In this document: positions 24,673-33,023 of the stretch, one piece after another | Position numbering within the stretch: the first letter of the stretch is position 1 | Layout: every line of letters starts with the position of its first letter | DNA from: Acrocarpospora macrocephala | Lineage (GTDB): Bacteria > Actinomycetota > Actinomycetes > Streptosporangiales > Streptosporangiaceae | Direction: 5' to 3' | DNA length: 64,000 nucleotides | Assembly: GCF_009687865.1 (NCBI RefSeq) | Contig: NZ_BLAE01000017.1 | Location: 1 to 64,000, forward strand | Notes under the pieces: generated by a model | The model's input: only the letters and a program-made list of their open reading frames with translations | What the model was told of the DNA's origin: nothing | The model's database searches: none | Translations under genes and position numbers: made by a program

Positions 24673-26187
24673 TCACCTTCTGCTACTGATCCGGTCGCGG
24701 AGTTCCTCAGGGACGACGCCCTGGGGTGCGTTCTGATAGGTGACGGGCCGGAGGAACCGCCGAATCGCCGATGGGCCGACTGAGCTGTGCAGCGCGTTGC
24801 TGGCTGCGGGCCACGGTCCACCGTGAGTCATCGCTGCCGTGACCGCGACTCCGGTGGGATAACCGTTGTAGACGACGCGGCCGACCTTGGGGAGCACCGC
24901 CTCAGTGATCGCCGCGGTCAGCTCCGTCTCGTCCTCGGTGCTGTGTACGGCTGCCGCGAGAGCCCCCTCCAAGCCGGCCAGGCCGTCGATCATCCTTGAC
25001 GCCGACTCGTACCGGACGACGATCGCGGCCGGGCCGAAGCACTCGCGGAGCATCGACCGGTCGAGATCGCTCAACGACACCTCCAGGAGCGCGGCTGTGG
25101 CCAGGCAGCCACCCTCGTAGTCGGGGTCGGATCTCCCGCTGGCGGGGTCGGCGACCCGGGCCACCGCCGTGACCCGGGGGTGGGACAGCAGCGCCTCGAG
25201 CCCGGCCTGGTACGTGCGTCGGGTCTGCGCGGTCAGCATCACCACAGGCGTCATCTCGGCGACGTGTGCTGCCGCGGCGGCGACCAGCCGGTCACCGTCC
25301 GGTCCGGCGGGCACGAACAACAGCCCTGGCTTGGTGCAGAACTGGCCGCCGTTCAAGGTGAACGATGCCGCGGCCCCCCGGCCGATCTCCTCGGCCCGCT
25401 GCTGGGCCGCACCGGGCGTGACGATCAGCGGATTCACCCCGGCGAGCTCGCCGTAGAACGGTATCGGATCCGGTCGTCCCGCAGCCAGGTGGTGCAGCTC
25501 GCGCCCGACCGCCAGCGAGCCGGTGAAGCAGACCGCTCGGATGCGCGGGTGCTCGACGAGCCGGCGCCCGGCGTCGGTACCGAACACCAGCTGCACCGCG
25601 TCCTCGGGAGCACCGGTTTCGGCAGCGGCCTGACGCCACGCCTCGAGCATCAGCACCGACGTCTCCGGGTGCCCTGGGTGGCACTTGACCACGACGGGGC
25701 AACCTGCGGCGAGCGCCGCCGTCGTGTCGCCGCCGAGCACCGAGAACGCGAAGGGGAAGTTGCCGGCTCCGAAGACCGCAACCGGCCCCAACGGGACGAG
25801 CATCCGGCGCAGATCCGGAACAGGCGGTTCCACGTCCGTACGCGCCGCCGTGACAACCGCCTCCTGGTAGGAGCCGTCCTCGACGACGTCGGCGAATAAG
25901 CGCAGCTGTCCCGCCGTACGCGCCAGCTCCCCGGTCAGCCGGTGGGAACCCAGGGCGGTTTCGCGGTCAGCGACCTCCAGCAGCTTCTCGCCGCGCTGCT
26001 CCACGACCGCGGCGATTCGGCGCAACAGGAGTGCCCGCGCCGCGCGACCCGAACGGACAAGTTCGCCAGCCACCCCCATCGCAGCCTCGGCCGCCGCGTC
26101 AGCGCGCGAGACCGATGTCGAGGCGGCGACCAACTGGACCCGCCGCCCGGTTCGCGGGTCGAGACTCCACACATCGCTCACGCTCAC
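24673..26187 (-). CDS. NADP-type aldehyde dehydrogenase, alpha-ketoglutarate-semialdehyde dehydrogenase-like
   Basis: About 504 residues of the KGSADH branch of ALDHs. Visible are VFGAGNFPFAFSVLGGDTTAALAAG, KCHPGHPETS, FTGSLAVGREL, the active-site FTLNGGQFCTKPGL (Cys), and C-terminal NGYPTGVAVTAAMTHGGPWPA. This group oxidises 2,5-dioxopentanoate and other acidic semialdehydes. Two GTG starts (26187 and 26181) follow AAGGGAG; 26187 is listed. It is the first gene of the leftward operon, 126 bp before the lipoprotein gene. Confidence 0.9.
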   Translation of the reverse strand: MSVSDVWSLDPRTGRRVQLVAASTSVSRADAAAEAAMGVAGELVRSGRAARALLLRRIAAVVEQRGEKLLEVADRETALGSHRLTGELARTAGQLRLFADVVEDGSYQEAVVTAARTDVEPPVPDLRRMLVPLGPVAVFGAGNFPFAFSVLGGDTTAALAAGCPVVVKCHPGHPETSVLMLEAWRQAAAETGAPEDAVQLVFGTDAGRRLVEHPRIRAVCFTGSLAVGRELHHLAAGRPDPIPFYGELAGVNPLIVTPGAAQQRAEEIGRGAAASFTLNGGQFCTKPGLLFVPAGPDGDRLVAAAAAHVAEMTPVVMLTAQTRRTYQAGLEALLSHPRVTAVARVADPASGRSDPDYEGGCLATAALLEVSLSDLDRSMLRECFGPAAIVVRYESASRMIDGLAGLEGALAAAVHSTEDETELTAAITEAVLPKVGRVVYNGYPTGVAVTAAMTHGGPWPAASNALHSSVGPSAIRRFLRPVTYQNAPQGVVPEELRDRISSRR

Positions 26188-26383
26188 GCGCTCCCTTCGG
26201 TACCAGAGCAACCGCCACTGACCGACAAGTCATCGACGCTCGCCTTCACGTACGGCGAGCGCCGTCCATCGTCTTCGCCGCTCAGCGGTCCTCAATCGCC
26301 GCCGGGCCGCTCCAAACGCCCCTTGAGACGTCGATCAGATTGGTCCAGTGACAGGGTCGAAGGTAGCGGCTAACCGCCACGGT

Positions 26384-26419
26384 GGTCAATATGCTGAGTA
26401 GTCGGTCAATATACTGACC
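26384..26419. promoter_or_regulatory. Tandem operator pair heading the leftward ALDH operon
   Basis: GGTCA-ATATGC-TGAGT (26384-26399) and the perfect-armed GGTCA-ATATAC-TGACC (26404-26419), again 20 bp apart from start to start. The pair lies about 200 bp upstream of the leftward ALDH gene. It shares arms, inner TAT and spacing with the pair at 12398-12433. Confidence 0.7.
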
Positions 26420-26433
26420 AACTTCTCGAGCGC

Positions 26434-26808
26434 TCAGCCGTTGACGTACGGGGCGAGCGCAACGGCGAGCAGGCCGCCCATGAGTCCGAGGTTCTTGAGG
26501 AACTGGATGCGGTTGGTCTTGCGCACCTGTGGATCGGTGTCGGCCCAGAACGCATGACCGGCGAGCGTCGTCGGGATCAGTGAGATCACCAGGCCGACCG
26601 CCGCGGCCTGCCACAGCAGGCCGGTGGCGACGCCGATGCCGCCCGCGACCATCGCGGCGCCATTGAATCGGACGGCGATCTCCGGGCGGGGGATGCGGAG
26701 CTTGGCCGCCATCGCGACACGCGCGCCGGGCGCGGCGACGGCCTCGTAGCCGAGCCAGATGAAGGGCAGGCCGATTGCGATGCAGGCAAGCCGAAAGGCG
26801 ATGTCCAT
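26434..26808 (-). CDS. DoxX-family membrane protein
   Basis: A 124-residue protein with four hydrophobic segments: residues about 1-22, 45-62, 65-85 and 105-121. The DoxX-like pattern is seen in LPFIWLGYEAV, RIPRPEIAVRFNGAAMVAGG and RKTNRIQFLKNLGLMGGLL. It is usually linked to redox or thiol stress at the membrane. It is the last gene on the leftward strand after the TetR gene, with 158 bp between. Function in this island is unknown. Confidence 0.85.
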   Translation of the reverse strand: MDIAFRLACIAIGLPFIWLGYEAVAAPGARVAMAAKLRIPRPEIAVRFNGAAMVAGGIGVATGLLWQAAAVGLVISLIPTTLAGHAFWADTDPQVRKTNRIQFLKNLGLMGGLLAVALAPYVNG

Positions 26809-26966
26809 GGCTGAACTCCTGAAGGGGTGAAGGGAAACGGGTACTACTCGCCGGCGGTCATCGTCTGGATGTCAGGGGAGAGGACGGGGCGGGTGTCCGG
26901 ACGTCACCGCGAGCAGGAGCGGCGGCTGGGACTGTCGTCACCGCATGCGTACGCGGCGTACGGTCC

Positions 26967-27569
26967 TCACCTGGAGTGCGTCACGTGGACCGAGTTTCGG
27001 AGCGCGTTGAGCACGTGCCGGATCATCTGGCCCGGAGTGTTGGCCTTGAGGAAGGTCGAGATACCGCCGTAGGTGAGTTCGAGGACGATCCCGCCGAGGT
27101 CGAGTGCGCTGATGCCCGGCTCGCGGCCGGGGAGGAGCTTGCTCTGCAGGAGCGCGCCGGCCTGTTCCCACTGACTCACGAAGAGCTGACGGTGCCGATC
27201 GCTCAGGGTGCCGTCGCGCTGCGCCCGACGCATGAACTCGATGGCGATGATGCCCCACTTCTGTTCGCTCGCACGGGAGTCGCACCACCGGGCGACGATG
27301 TCGATCACCTCGTCTGGATCCGTGACCTCGCGAAGCAGTTCGGAGAGCTCCTCGACGTCGTGGCCGGCATTCCCTTCGAGCAACTCCAGCAGGATCTCCT
27401 CTTTCGAGGAGAAGTTGGAATAGAAGGCTCCCTTCGAGAAGCCGGCCTCCTCGGCAATGCGTTCGACCGAGGCGCCGTCATAGCCGTCGCGCGCGACGAC
27501 ATCCAGCGCCGAGAGAAGGAGCTTCTCCCGCGTGAGTGCCTGCTTCTGCTCTCGCGTCAGCCGAGCCAT
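26967..27569 (-). CDS. TetR-family transcriptional regulator
   Basis: A 200-residue regulator. The N-terminal HTH (about 8-55) reads REKLLLSALDVVARDGYDGASVERIAEEAGFSKGAFYSNFSSKEEIL in consecutive parts and is textbook TetR. The C-terminal ligand domain resembles the group ending in LGGIVLELTYGGISTFLKA. It is encoded between the Liv-type importer operon and the DoxX gene. It is the only regulator of region 5, so the palindrome at 32927-32940 is its most likely target. Confidence 0.92.
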   Translation of the reverse strand: MARLTREQKQALTREKLLLSALDVVARDGYDGASVERIAEEAGFSKGAFYSNFSSKEEILLELLEGNAGHDVEELSELLREVTDPDEVIDIVARWCDSRASEQKWGIIAIEFMRRAQRDGTLSDRHRQLFVSQWEQAGALLQSKLLPGREPGISALDLGGIVLELTYGGISTFLKANTPGQMIRHVLNALRNSVHVTHSR

Positions 27570-27661
27570 TGGTACTTCACATCCGTTCGGTTGTTCTTGC
27601 GTTGCGCGCGGGTGTACCGCTCCTCCTTCACTGGAGGCAGATTATTGCGGCAACCACTCCT

Positions 27662-27702
27662 GCCGCCCGCCCGGGCTCACAGCGTAGGCCCGGGCGGGCG
27701 GC
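27662..27702. terminator. GC-rich hairpin ending the Liv-type importer operon
   Basis: Perfect 15-bp stem, GCCGCCCGCCCGGGC (27662-27676) with its complement at 27688-27702, around an 11-nt loop. It is 5 bp past the stop of the binding-protein gene on its 3' side, so the TetR gene is likely transcribed separately. Confidence 0.75.
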
Positions 27703-27707
27703 TCGAT

Positions 27708-28931
27708 TCAGCCGGCGATGCCGGCCTTGGAGACATCGATGACGGAGTCGCGCGCCACCCAGCTCTTACCGTCGAACTCGTGCAGTTGGTATTGGTGAAC
27801 CAGCCGGCCGTCCTTTTCGCCAGTGAGCGTTGCCTGGTCGATCAGCAAGGGGTTCTCCTCCTGGGAGAGCGAGTCCCACGCGGAGAGGAAGGCGTCGCTG
27901 CTGATCTGGTCTGCCGAGCGGAGGGCCGAGACGACGGCTGCCGCGAGCCCGTAGCCGGTGAGGGTGAAGGTCTGGCCGACGTCCGCGGCCGGAGCGTACT
28001 TGGCCATGTCGGCCCGGTACTGGGCCAGCGCCTTGTCGTCGCTCAGGGCGGGGTTCTGGGGATCCTTGAACCACTGGTAGGAGAGAGCTTTGACGACGTT
28101 CTCCGCGCCGGCGGGTTTGACCGTACTGGCGAAGTCGGCGTACGGGCTGCCGATGAAGATCGTCGGCTTGTACTTGATCTGGCCCATGTAGGACAGCAGT
28201 GCGCCGATGGTCGGCGGACCGTGGGTCACGACCAGCACGTTGACCCCTGCGGCCTTGAGCTCCGTCACCTGGGACGTCAGGTCCCCCTGGCCCGGCGGGA
28301 CGCGTATGGCCTTCACCGGGGTGATGTCGGCCGCGGCGAGCCCGGCGAGCTGGCTCTCGGCGAGGGCGTTGTTGAATCCCAGGAAACCAACGACGGCCTT
28401 GGGGATGTTCTTCGCGATGTACCGCCCCTGGAGCTCACCCTCCCAGGCGATGTCCGGCACGAAGGCGCGCGTGTAGGGGAAGTTCTGGACGTCGCTCAGC
28501 TCCTTCTCTCCGCCCTGCACGATCTGGACGACGTGCGCCGCGTTGAGCGGCGGCCGCGCGGCGACGGAGATTCCGCCGAAGTTGATGATGATCGTCGCCT
28601 TGTCGCGCTCGGCGAACTGCCTGTTGTTGGAGACCATGCGGGCCGGGTCGAAGGCGTCGTCGACCACCTTGAAGTCGATCTTCCGCCCGTCGATGCCGCC
28701 GGCGGCGTTCACGGCATCGAAGTACGCCTTGGCCCCGGAGGCCGAGGCGCCCGCGGACACCAGCGGACCACTGAGCGGGTAGCTGGCCCGGATGACGATG
28801 TCGCCGCTGCCGTCCGCCGTGCCCTGAGCCGTGCCCTGAGAGGACGCGGCGCGCCCGGAGCATCCCGCCACAACGACCGCCAACGCCGCCATGGCCACGG
28901 CCATGACCTTCTTACTTCTGTAGCGCACCAT
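27708..28931 (-). CDS. Branched-chain amino-acid-type (LivJ-like) ABC binding lipoprotein
   Basis: A 407-residue exported protein with a basic start and lipobox VVVAGC at about residue 24, followed by a Ser/Gly/Thr-rich tether. The mature part is type I periplasmic-binding fold (IRASYPLSGPLVSAGASASGAK; AAGGIDGRKIDFKVVDDAFDP). Such proteins in catabolic islands often bind aromatic acids or amides rather than amino acids. Its start codon lies within the 3' end of the upstream permease gene (20-bp overlap), so translation is coupled. Confidence 0.93.
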   Translation of the reverse strand: MVRYRSKKVMAVAMAALAVVVAGCSGRAASSQGTAQGTADGSGDIVIRASYPLSGPLVSAGASASGAKAYFDAVNAAGGIDGRKIDFKVVDDAFDPARMVSNNRQFAERDKATIIINFGGISVAARPPLNAAHVVQIVQGGEKELSDVQNFPYTRAFVPDIAWEGELQGRYIAKNIPKAVVGFLGFNNALAESQLAGLAAADITPVKAIRVPPGQGDLTSQVTELKAAGVNVLVVTHGPPTIGALLSYMGQIKYKPTIFIGSPYADFASTVKPAGAENVVKALSYQWFKDPQNPALSDDKALAQYRADMAKYAPAADVGQTFTLTGYGLAAAVVSALRSADQISSDAFLSAWDSLSQEENPLLIDQATLTGEKDGRLVHQYQLHEFDGKSWVARDSVIDVSKAGIAG

Positions 28932-30012
28932 GAGTATCCTCTCGGTCGGGGCCTACGTGAGGTCGGACATCTGCTTGTTGAGGGCTGCCTCGCTGGCCCG
29001 GCCCGCACGGGATCCGCGCACTGGAGGTGCGTCCCCTTTGGGGCCCGGTGGCGCGATGTGCCAGGCGCGAGAGATCGCCGATGAGGCCGGACGGGGCGAC
29101 GATGAGGGTCAGGACGAGGCCGCAGGCGTAGACGAGCTGGGACCAGTTGCCCGCGGACTCGGCGCCGACGATGTTCTCGGCGAGCTTGGGGAGGTAGATC
29201 ACGATCGCCGCGCCGACGAGGGAGCCGGCCCAGGTCCGGCTGCCGCCGACGACGCTCGCCGCGAGCAGCGTGATCGAGAAAGGCACGAGATAGCTGTCCG
29301 GTACGGCGATCGCCGCGACGAGCGCGTAGAACGCGCCCCCCGTCCCGGCGACCGCCGCGCTGACGGCGAAGGCCATGAGCTTCGTGCGGTTGACGTTGAC
29401 CCCGTTCGCGGCTGCCAGGAGTGTGCTCGTTCGGACGGCCGCGAAGGCTCGGCCGAGCCGGCCGGTGACCAGGTTGCGCAGCACGAGGAGGGTCAAGGCC
29501 AGCGCGGCGAGGCACACGAGGAAACCGAACTGCGGCTCGGTGAGTCCGCTCCAGGCAGGGGGCTCGATCGGGGAGTGCGCCATGAAGATGCCGAAGGTCC
29601 CGCCCGTGATCGGCTTGAGCCGGATGAGGAGCAGCGGGAAGATCGCCGCCACGGCGATCGTGAGCAGCCCGAGGTTGGCCCCGCCCATGGTGAGGCCGAG
29701 CACGCCGAGCAGCAGGCCGAGGGCCAGGCACACGGCGCCGCCGACGGGGACCGCGGACCACCACGGCCATCCGTACGTGGCCACGAGAATGATCGCCGCG
29801 TAACCGCCCAGCCCGAAGAGGGCGCCGTGACCGACGCTGATCTGGCCGGAATGCCCCAGCAGGAGGTTCAGCCCGGCGACCGCCATCGCGACGGCGAGCA
29901 TGCGCGTGAGGTCCAGCAGGTCGTAGTCGGAGACGACGAAGGGGACGACGACACCGATCACGAGTGCGGCGGCCCAGCCGATGGGGACGGCGCGGCGCAG
30001 GTGCGTGTTCAT
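28912..30012 (-). CDS. LivM-type ABC permease
   Basis: A 366-residue membrane protein from the ATG at 30012 (MNTHLRRAVPIGWAAAL), with about ten hydrophobic segments and the LivM signature LNLLLGHSGQISVGHGALFGLGGYAA. It pairs with the LivH-type permease, which it overlaps by 4 bp. The C-terminal tail after the last membrane segment is about 50 residues, Arg/Pro-rich and longer than usual. Confidence 0.92.
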   Translation of the reverse strand: MNTHLRRAVPIGWAAALVIGVVVPFVVSDYDLLDLTRMLAVAMAVAGLNLLLGHSGQISVGHGALFGLGGYAAIILVATYGWPWWSAVPVGGAVCLALGLLLGVLGLTMGGANLGLLTIAVAAIFPLLLIRLKPITGGTFGIFMAHSPIEPPAWSGLTEPQFGFLVCLAALALTLLVLRNLVTGRLGRAFAAVRTSTLLAAANGVNVNRTKLMAFAVSAAVAGTGGAFYALVAAIAVPDSYLVPFSITLLAASVVGGSRTWAGSLVGAAIVIYLPKLAENIVGAESAGNWSQLVYACGLVLTLIVAPSGLIGDLSRLAHRATGPQRGRTSSARIPCGPGQRGSPQQADVRPHVGPDREDTHGALQK

Positions 30013-30890
30013 ACCCTCACCGTCCTGGTCTTGCCGAAAAGTCCCGCCGGCCGCAGCATCACGACGAGGGCGGTGAGGGCGAAGGGCGCGACGATGGCTA
30101 GATCGCGGCCCAGTCCGGGTACGTACCGGCTGGCCAGGTTGTCGGCGATGCCGATCAGGACGCCCCCGACGACCGCCCCCACGCGGCTGGACAGCCCGCC
30201 GAGCGTGCCGGCGGCCAGCGCCAGGAGGAGGGGGAAGGCCATCATCCCGGGTGAGAGCGTGAGGACGGGCGCGGCCACGACCGCGGCGAATGCGCCGACC
30301 GCGGCGGCGACGGCCCACCCCACCATGAGCCACAGGCCTTGGTGCTGGCCGAGGAGGGTGGCCGAGGCGGGATTCTGCGCCACCGCGCGAAGCCGCAATC
30401 CGACGCTGGTCCGGTTGAACAGCAGTGCCGTCGCGGCCATGACGGCGAGCAGCGTGATCAGTGACCCGGCCTGCTGCACCGTCATGTGCAGCCCCGCGAA
30501 CTCGATCAGCCCTTTCCCGAACGGGCTGGGGAAGGTCCGCGGGTCGGTCGTCCAGATGATCGACATGAGCGCGTTCAGGCCGAGGAGCAGGGCGACGCTG
30601 AGCGTGAGCAGAGAGAGTTCGCCGGCGCCCTCCAGGCGCCGGACCAGCACTCTCTCGATGAGCGCCCCACCGCCTGCGGACAGAGCCACGGTGAGGGGAA
30701 GGGCCACCCAGAAGCCCACGCCTGCCTGGGTCAGGACCAACGTCACGTAGGCCGACAGGGTGGCCATCTCCCCCTGGGAGAAGTTGAGCATCCCCGTGCC
30801 CTGGAAGATGACGCTCAGCGCGAGCGCGAGCATGCCGTACACGAGCCCTGTGCTCAGTCCGTCCAGCACCTGCTGGAGCAGTTCGGTCAT
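30009..30890 (-). CDS. LivH-type ABC permease
   Basis: A 293-residue membrane protein from the ATG at 30890 (MTELLQQVLDGLSTGLVYGML), with about eight segments. It has the LivH motifs GMLNFSQGEMATLSAY and LRLRAVAQNPASATLLG, and SRVGAVVGGVLIGIADNLA near the end. It overlaps its neighbours by 4 bp on both sides, giving a tightly coupled operon. Confidence 0.93.
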   Translation of the reverse strand: MTELLQQVLDGLSTGLVYGMLALALSVIFQGTGMLNFSQGEMATLSAYVTLVLTQAGVGFWVALPLTVALSAGGGALIERVLVRRLEGAGELSLLTLSVALLLGLNALMSIIWTTDPRTFPSPFGKGLIEFAGLHMTVQQAGSLITLLAVMAATALLFNRTSVGLRLRAVAQNPASATLLGQHQGLWLMVGWAVAAAVGAFAAVVAAPVLTLSPGMMAFPLLLALAAGTLGGLSSRVGAVVGGVLIGIADNLASRYVPGLGRDLAIVAPFALTALVVMLRPAGLFGKTRTVRV

Positions 30891-31639
30891 TTTTCGTCCT
30901 CTACCGGATCGCCGGCCGCTTCTCCCAGGTAGGCGCGCCTGATCACGTCGCCGTCGCGGAAATCCGCCGTGGGCCCGGCGGCGGTGACACGGCCGCCCGC
31001 CAGGACGACGGCGCGGTCGGCGATGCGCAGGGAGAGCCGTGCGTTCTGCTCGGCGAGCAGCAGCGATGTGGACCACTCACCCCTGATCCCGGCCAGGACC
31101 TCGAAGAGCTGCTGGGTCACCATGGGCGCCAGGCCCAGTGACGGCTCGTCGATGAGCAGCAACTGCGGGCGCGCCATCAGCGCACGTCCGATCGCGAGCA
31201 TCTGCTGCTGCCCGCCTGACAGGAGCCCCGCGGCGCGCCGTCGCATGTCCGCCAGCACCGGGAACGTCGCGTAGACCTGGGCGAGATCCTCGCGCGTCGT
31301 CGACCGCCGTCCTTTCGGGCGGGCCAGGCCGCCGAGTCGCAGGTTCTCCTCCACGGTGAGGTCGGGGAAGGTGCCCCGGCCTTCGGGCACATGTCCGATG
31401 CCGGCGCGGGCGGTGCGTGCGCCGCTCCAGCCGCCGATGCTCACCCCGGCGAGGGTGATCGCGCCACGCGTCGCCACCACCCGGGAGATGGCCCGCAGGA
31501 GCGTCGTCTTGCCGGCTCCGTTGGGCCCCAGGAGTACGACGATCTCGCCCGGGGAGATGCTGAGGTCGATCCCGTGCAGGACCTCCACCGACCCGTACCG
31601 CGCGACGAGCCGCCGGGTCTCGAGCAGTCCCGTGCTCAC
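30887..31639 (-). CDS. LivF-type ABC ATPase
   Basis: A 250-residue ATPase from a GTG at 31639. Walker A GPNGAGKTT, Q-loop-side VPEGRGTFPDLTVEENLRLGG, signature LSGGQQQML, Walker B LLLIDEPSLGLAP, and switch region LLLAEQNARLSL, all as in LivF. It energises the Liv-type importer together with the LivG-type ATPase, whose stop it overlaps by 4 bp. Confidence 0.94.
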   Translation of the reverse strand: MSTGLLETRRLVARYGSVEVLHGIDLSISPGEIVVLLGPNGAGKTTLLRAISRVVATRGAITLAGVSIGGWSGARTARAGIGHVPEGRGTFPDLTVEENLRLGGLARPKGRRSTTREDLAQVYATFPVLADMRRRAAGLLSGGQQQMLAIGRALMARPQLLLIDEPSLGLAPMVTQQLFEVLAGIRGEWSTSLLLAEQNARLSLRIADRAVVLAGGRVTAAGPTADFRDGDVIRRAYLGEAAGDPVEDEK

Positions 31640-32430
31640 GTCTCCACCTCCGCCCAGTCGTCGCCGAGGTAGGCGGCGACGACTTGCGGATCGGCCGCTA
31701 TCTCCGCGGGGGGCCCGGCGACCAGGAGACGTCCCGCGTCGAGGACGACCACGTGGCGCGACACCCGCATCACGAGGCCCACGTCGTGCTCGACGAGGAC
31801 GCACGTCATCTCGATGGCCGCCGCGAACTCCTCGATGTCGTCGAGCAGCTCGGACGCCTCGTCCGCGCCGAGTCCCGCGGCCGGTTCGTCGAGCAGCAGC
31901 AGCCGGGGCTCGGCGAGCAGGGCCCTGGCGACCTCGACCCGTCGCCGGTCCCCGTGGGCCAGGCTGCCGACGGGGCGCACGTCCGCTCGGGCGAGACCGA
32001 GGCGCGACAGCAGTTCGGCTGCCCGGGCACGCATCGAGGTCTCGTCCGACCTCATCGCGGGCAGCCGCAGCATCGAACCGATCAATCCCCCGCGCATCTT
32101 CGGGTGCGCGCCCAGCAGGACGTTGTCGAGCGCGGTGAGGTCCGGCACGAGCAGCGGTGTCTGGAAGGTGCGCGCGACGCCGAGTGCCGCGCGCCGGTCG
32201 GCGCGCAGCCGGCTCAGGTCACGACCTTCGAGCTCGACCGCGCCCTCATGGCGGACGACTCCGCTGATGCAGTTCAGGAGTGTGGTCTTGCCCGCTCCGT
32301 TCGGTCCGATCACCGCGGAGACACCGCCCGCGGGGATCGAGAATGAGACGTCCTGGAGTGCTCGGACCCCCCGGAAGCTGACTCCCAGGGCGCCGACGCG
32401 CAACGCGATGTCGGGTGGTGGATCGGTCAT
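31636..32430 (-). CDS. LivG-type ABC ATPase
   Basis: A 264-residue ATPase from the ATG at 32430. Walker A GPNGAGKTT, FQTPLLVPDLTALDNVLLG, signature region GSLAHGDRRRVEVARAL (LAHGDRR in place of the common LSYGxQR), Walker B LLLLDEPAAGL, and switch His in VLVEHDVGLVM. The family's usual approximately 20-residue insertion after the Q-loop is present (AHPKMRGGLIGSMLRLP). It is the first transporter gene; the 48-residue peptide gene precedes it by 35 bp. Confidence 0.93.
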   Translation of the reverse strand: MTDPPPDIALRVGALGVSFRGVRALQDVSFSIPAGGVSAVIGPNGAGKTTLLNCISGVVRHEGAVELEGRDLSRLRADRRAALGVARTFQTPLLVPDLTALDNVLLGAHPKMRGGLIGSMLRLPAMRSDETSMRARAAELLSRLGLARADVRPVGSLAHGDRRRVEVARALLAEPRLLLLDEPAAGLGADEASELLDDIEEFAAAIEMTCVLVEHDVGLVMRVSRHVVVLDAGRLLVAGPPAEIAADPQVVAAYLGDDWAEVET

Positions 32431-32465
32431 CGTCGGCACCGTCCTTGTCTGCGTGAGGTCGCCGA

Positions 32466-32612
32466 TCAGGGCGAGCACCGGTGGTGCCCGCTGTCCATCG
32501 ACTCGTCGACCTTCGCGTCCTCGACGTGGACGGCGTCCTCGATCGCCGCGACCTCACCGACCATCGGGTCCGAGGGCGCGAGCACATTGAAGGCGGTGTC
32601 GTTCACTGTCAT
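32466..32612 (-). CDS. Unrecognised 48-residue acidic peptide, possible precursor peptide
   Basis: Forty-eight codons from the ATG at 32612 to a stop at 32466, nearly all ending in G or C, which is strong evidence of real coding. The peptide begins MTVNDTAFNVLAPSDP, has an acidic amphipathic middle (EVAAIEDAVHVEDAKVDES) and ends MDSGHHRCSP. The acidic leader-like part and short Cys/His-bearing end are the general layout of RiPP precursors. However, no maturation enzyme (radical SAM, MNIO, YcaO, lanthionine synthetase) is in the window. It heads the leftward importer operon, next to the divergent P450 promoter. A small subunit or metal-binding peptide is an equal possibility. Confidence 0.5.
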   Translation of the reverse strand: MTVNDTAFNVLAPSDPMVGEVAAIEDAVHVEDAKVDESMDSGHHRCSP

Positions 32613-32904
32613 CTCACTTCTTCGTGAGACGGGGACGGTCCGGGGCGAGTCCGGGGTAACGAGGGCCGTGGCACAGGGCAGCTGTGCTGACGGCGCTGTG
32701 ACATCCTGCACGGGATCTGGATTCCGGACGGTATCTGCTGCTGATGGCGGTGTCAACAACTCGTTCATCCCGGCGAAACACGCCTGCCATGCGGCGGTCG
32801 CCGGGATGCCCATGGGGGCGTCGGGCCGGTTGCGGGCTCATTCCAGTGCGTCGCCGCAGGTCCGGCGGCCCTCGATGGCTGACACCGCCAGGCTCGATGG
32901 GGTA

Positions 32905-32956
32905 TTGACACCGCAAGATGTGTTACATACCGTACGGTATTCAAAGTCCATACGGT
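32905..32956 (+). promoter_or_regulatory. P450-operon promoter with overlapping palindromic operator
   Basis: TTGACA (32905-32910), a 17-bp spacer and TACCGT (32928-32933) make a good sigma-70-type promoter pointing right. The perfect 14-bp palindrome ATACCGTACGGTAT (32927-32940) covers the -10 element, and a half site ATACGGT (32950-32956) follows. A bound repressor, probably the TetR protein of 26967-27569, would block polymerase. The P450 start is 68 bp downstream of the palindrome. Confidence 0.6.
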
Positions 32957-33023
32957 TTCTCAGTGGATCGCGACCGCCGACTGAATCCGACCTTCCCGTC
33001 AAGGCTGAATCGAGGAAGATGAC

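Noticed and set aside
26976-29084. A 702-codon rightward open frame across the TetR and binding-protein genes
   Set aside because: Antisense to two well-recognised genes; no domain, no ribosome site.
28930-30750. A 606-codon rightward open frame across the Liv permeases
   Set aside because: Antisense to recognisable permeases; charged low-complexity translation.
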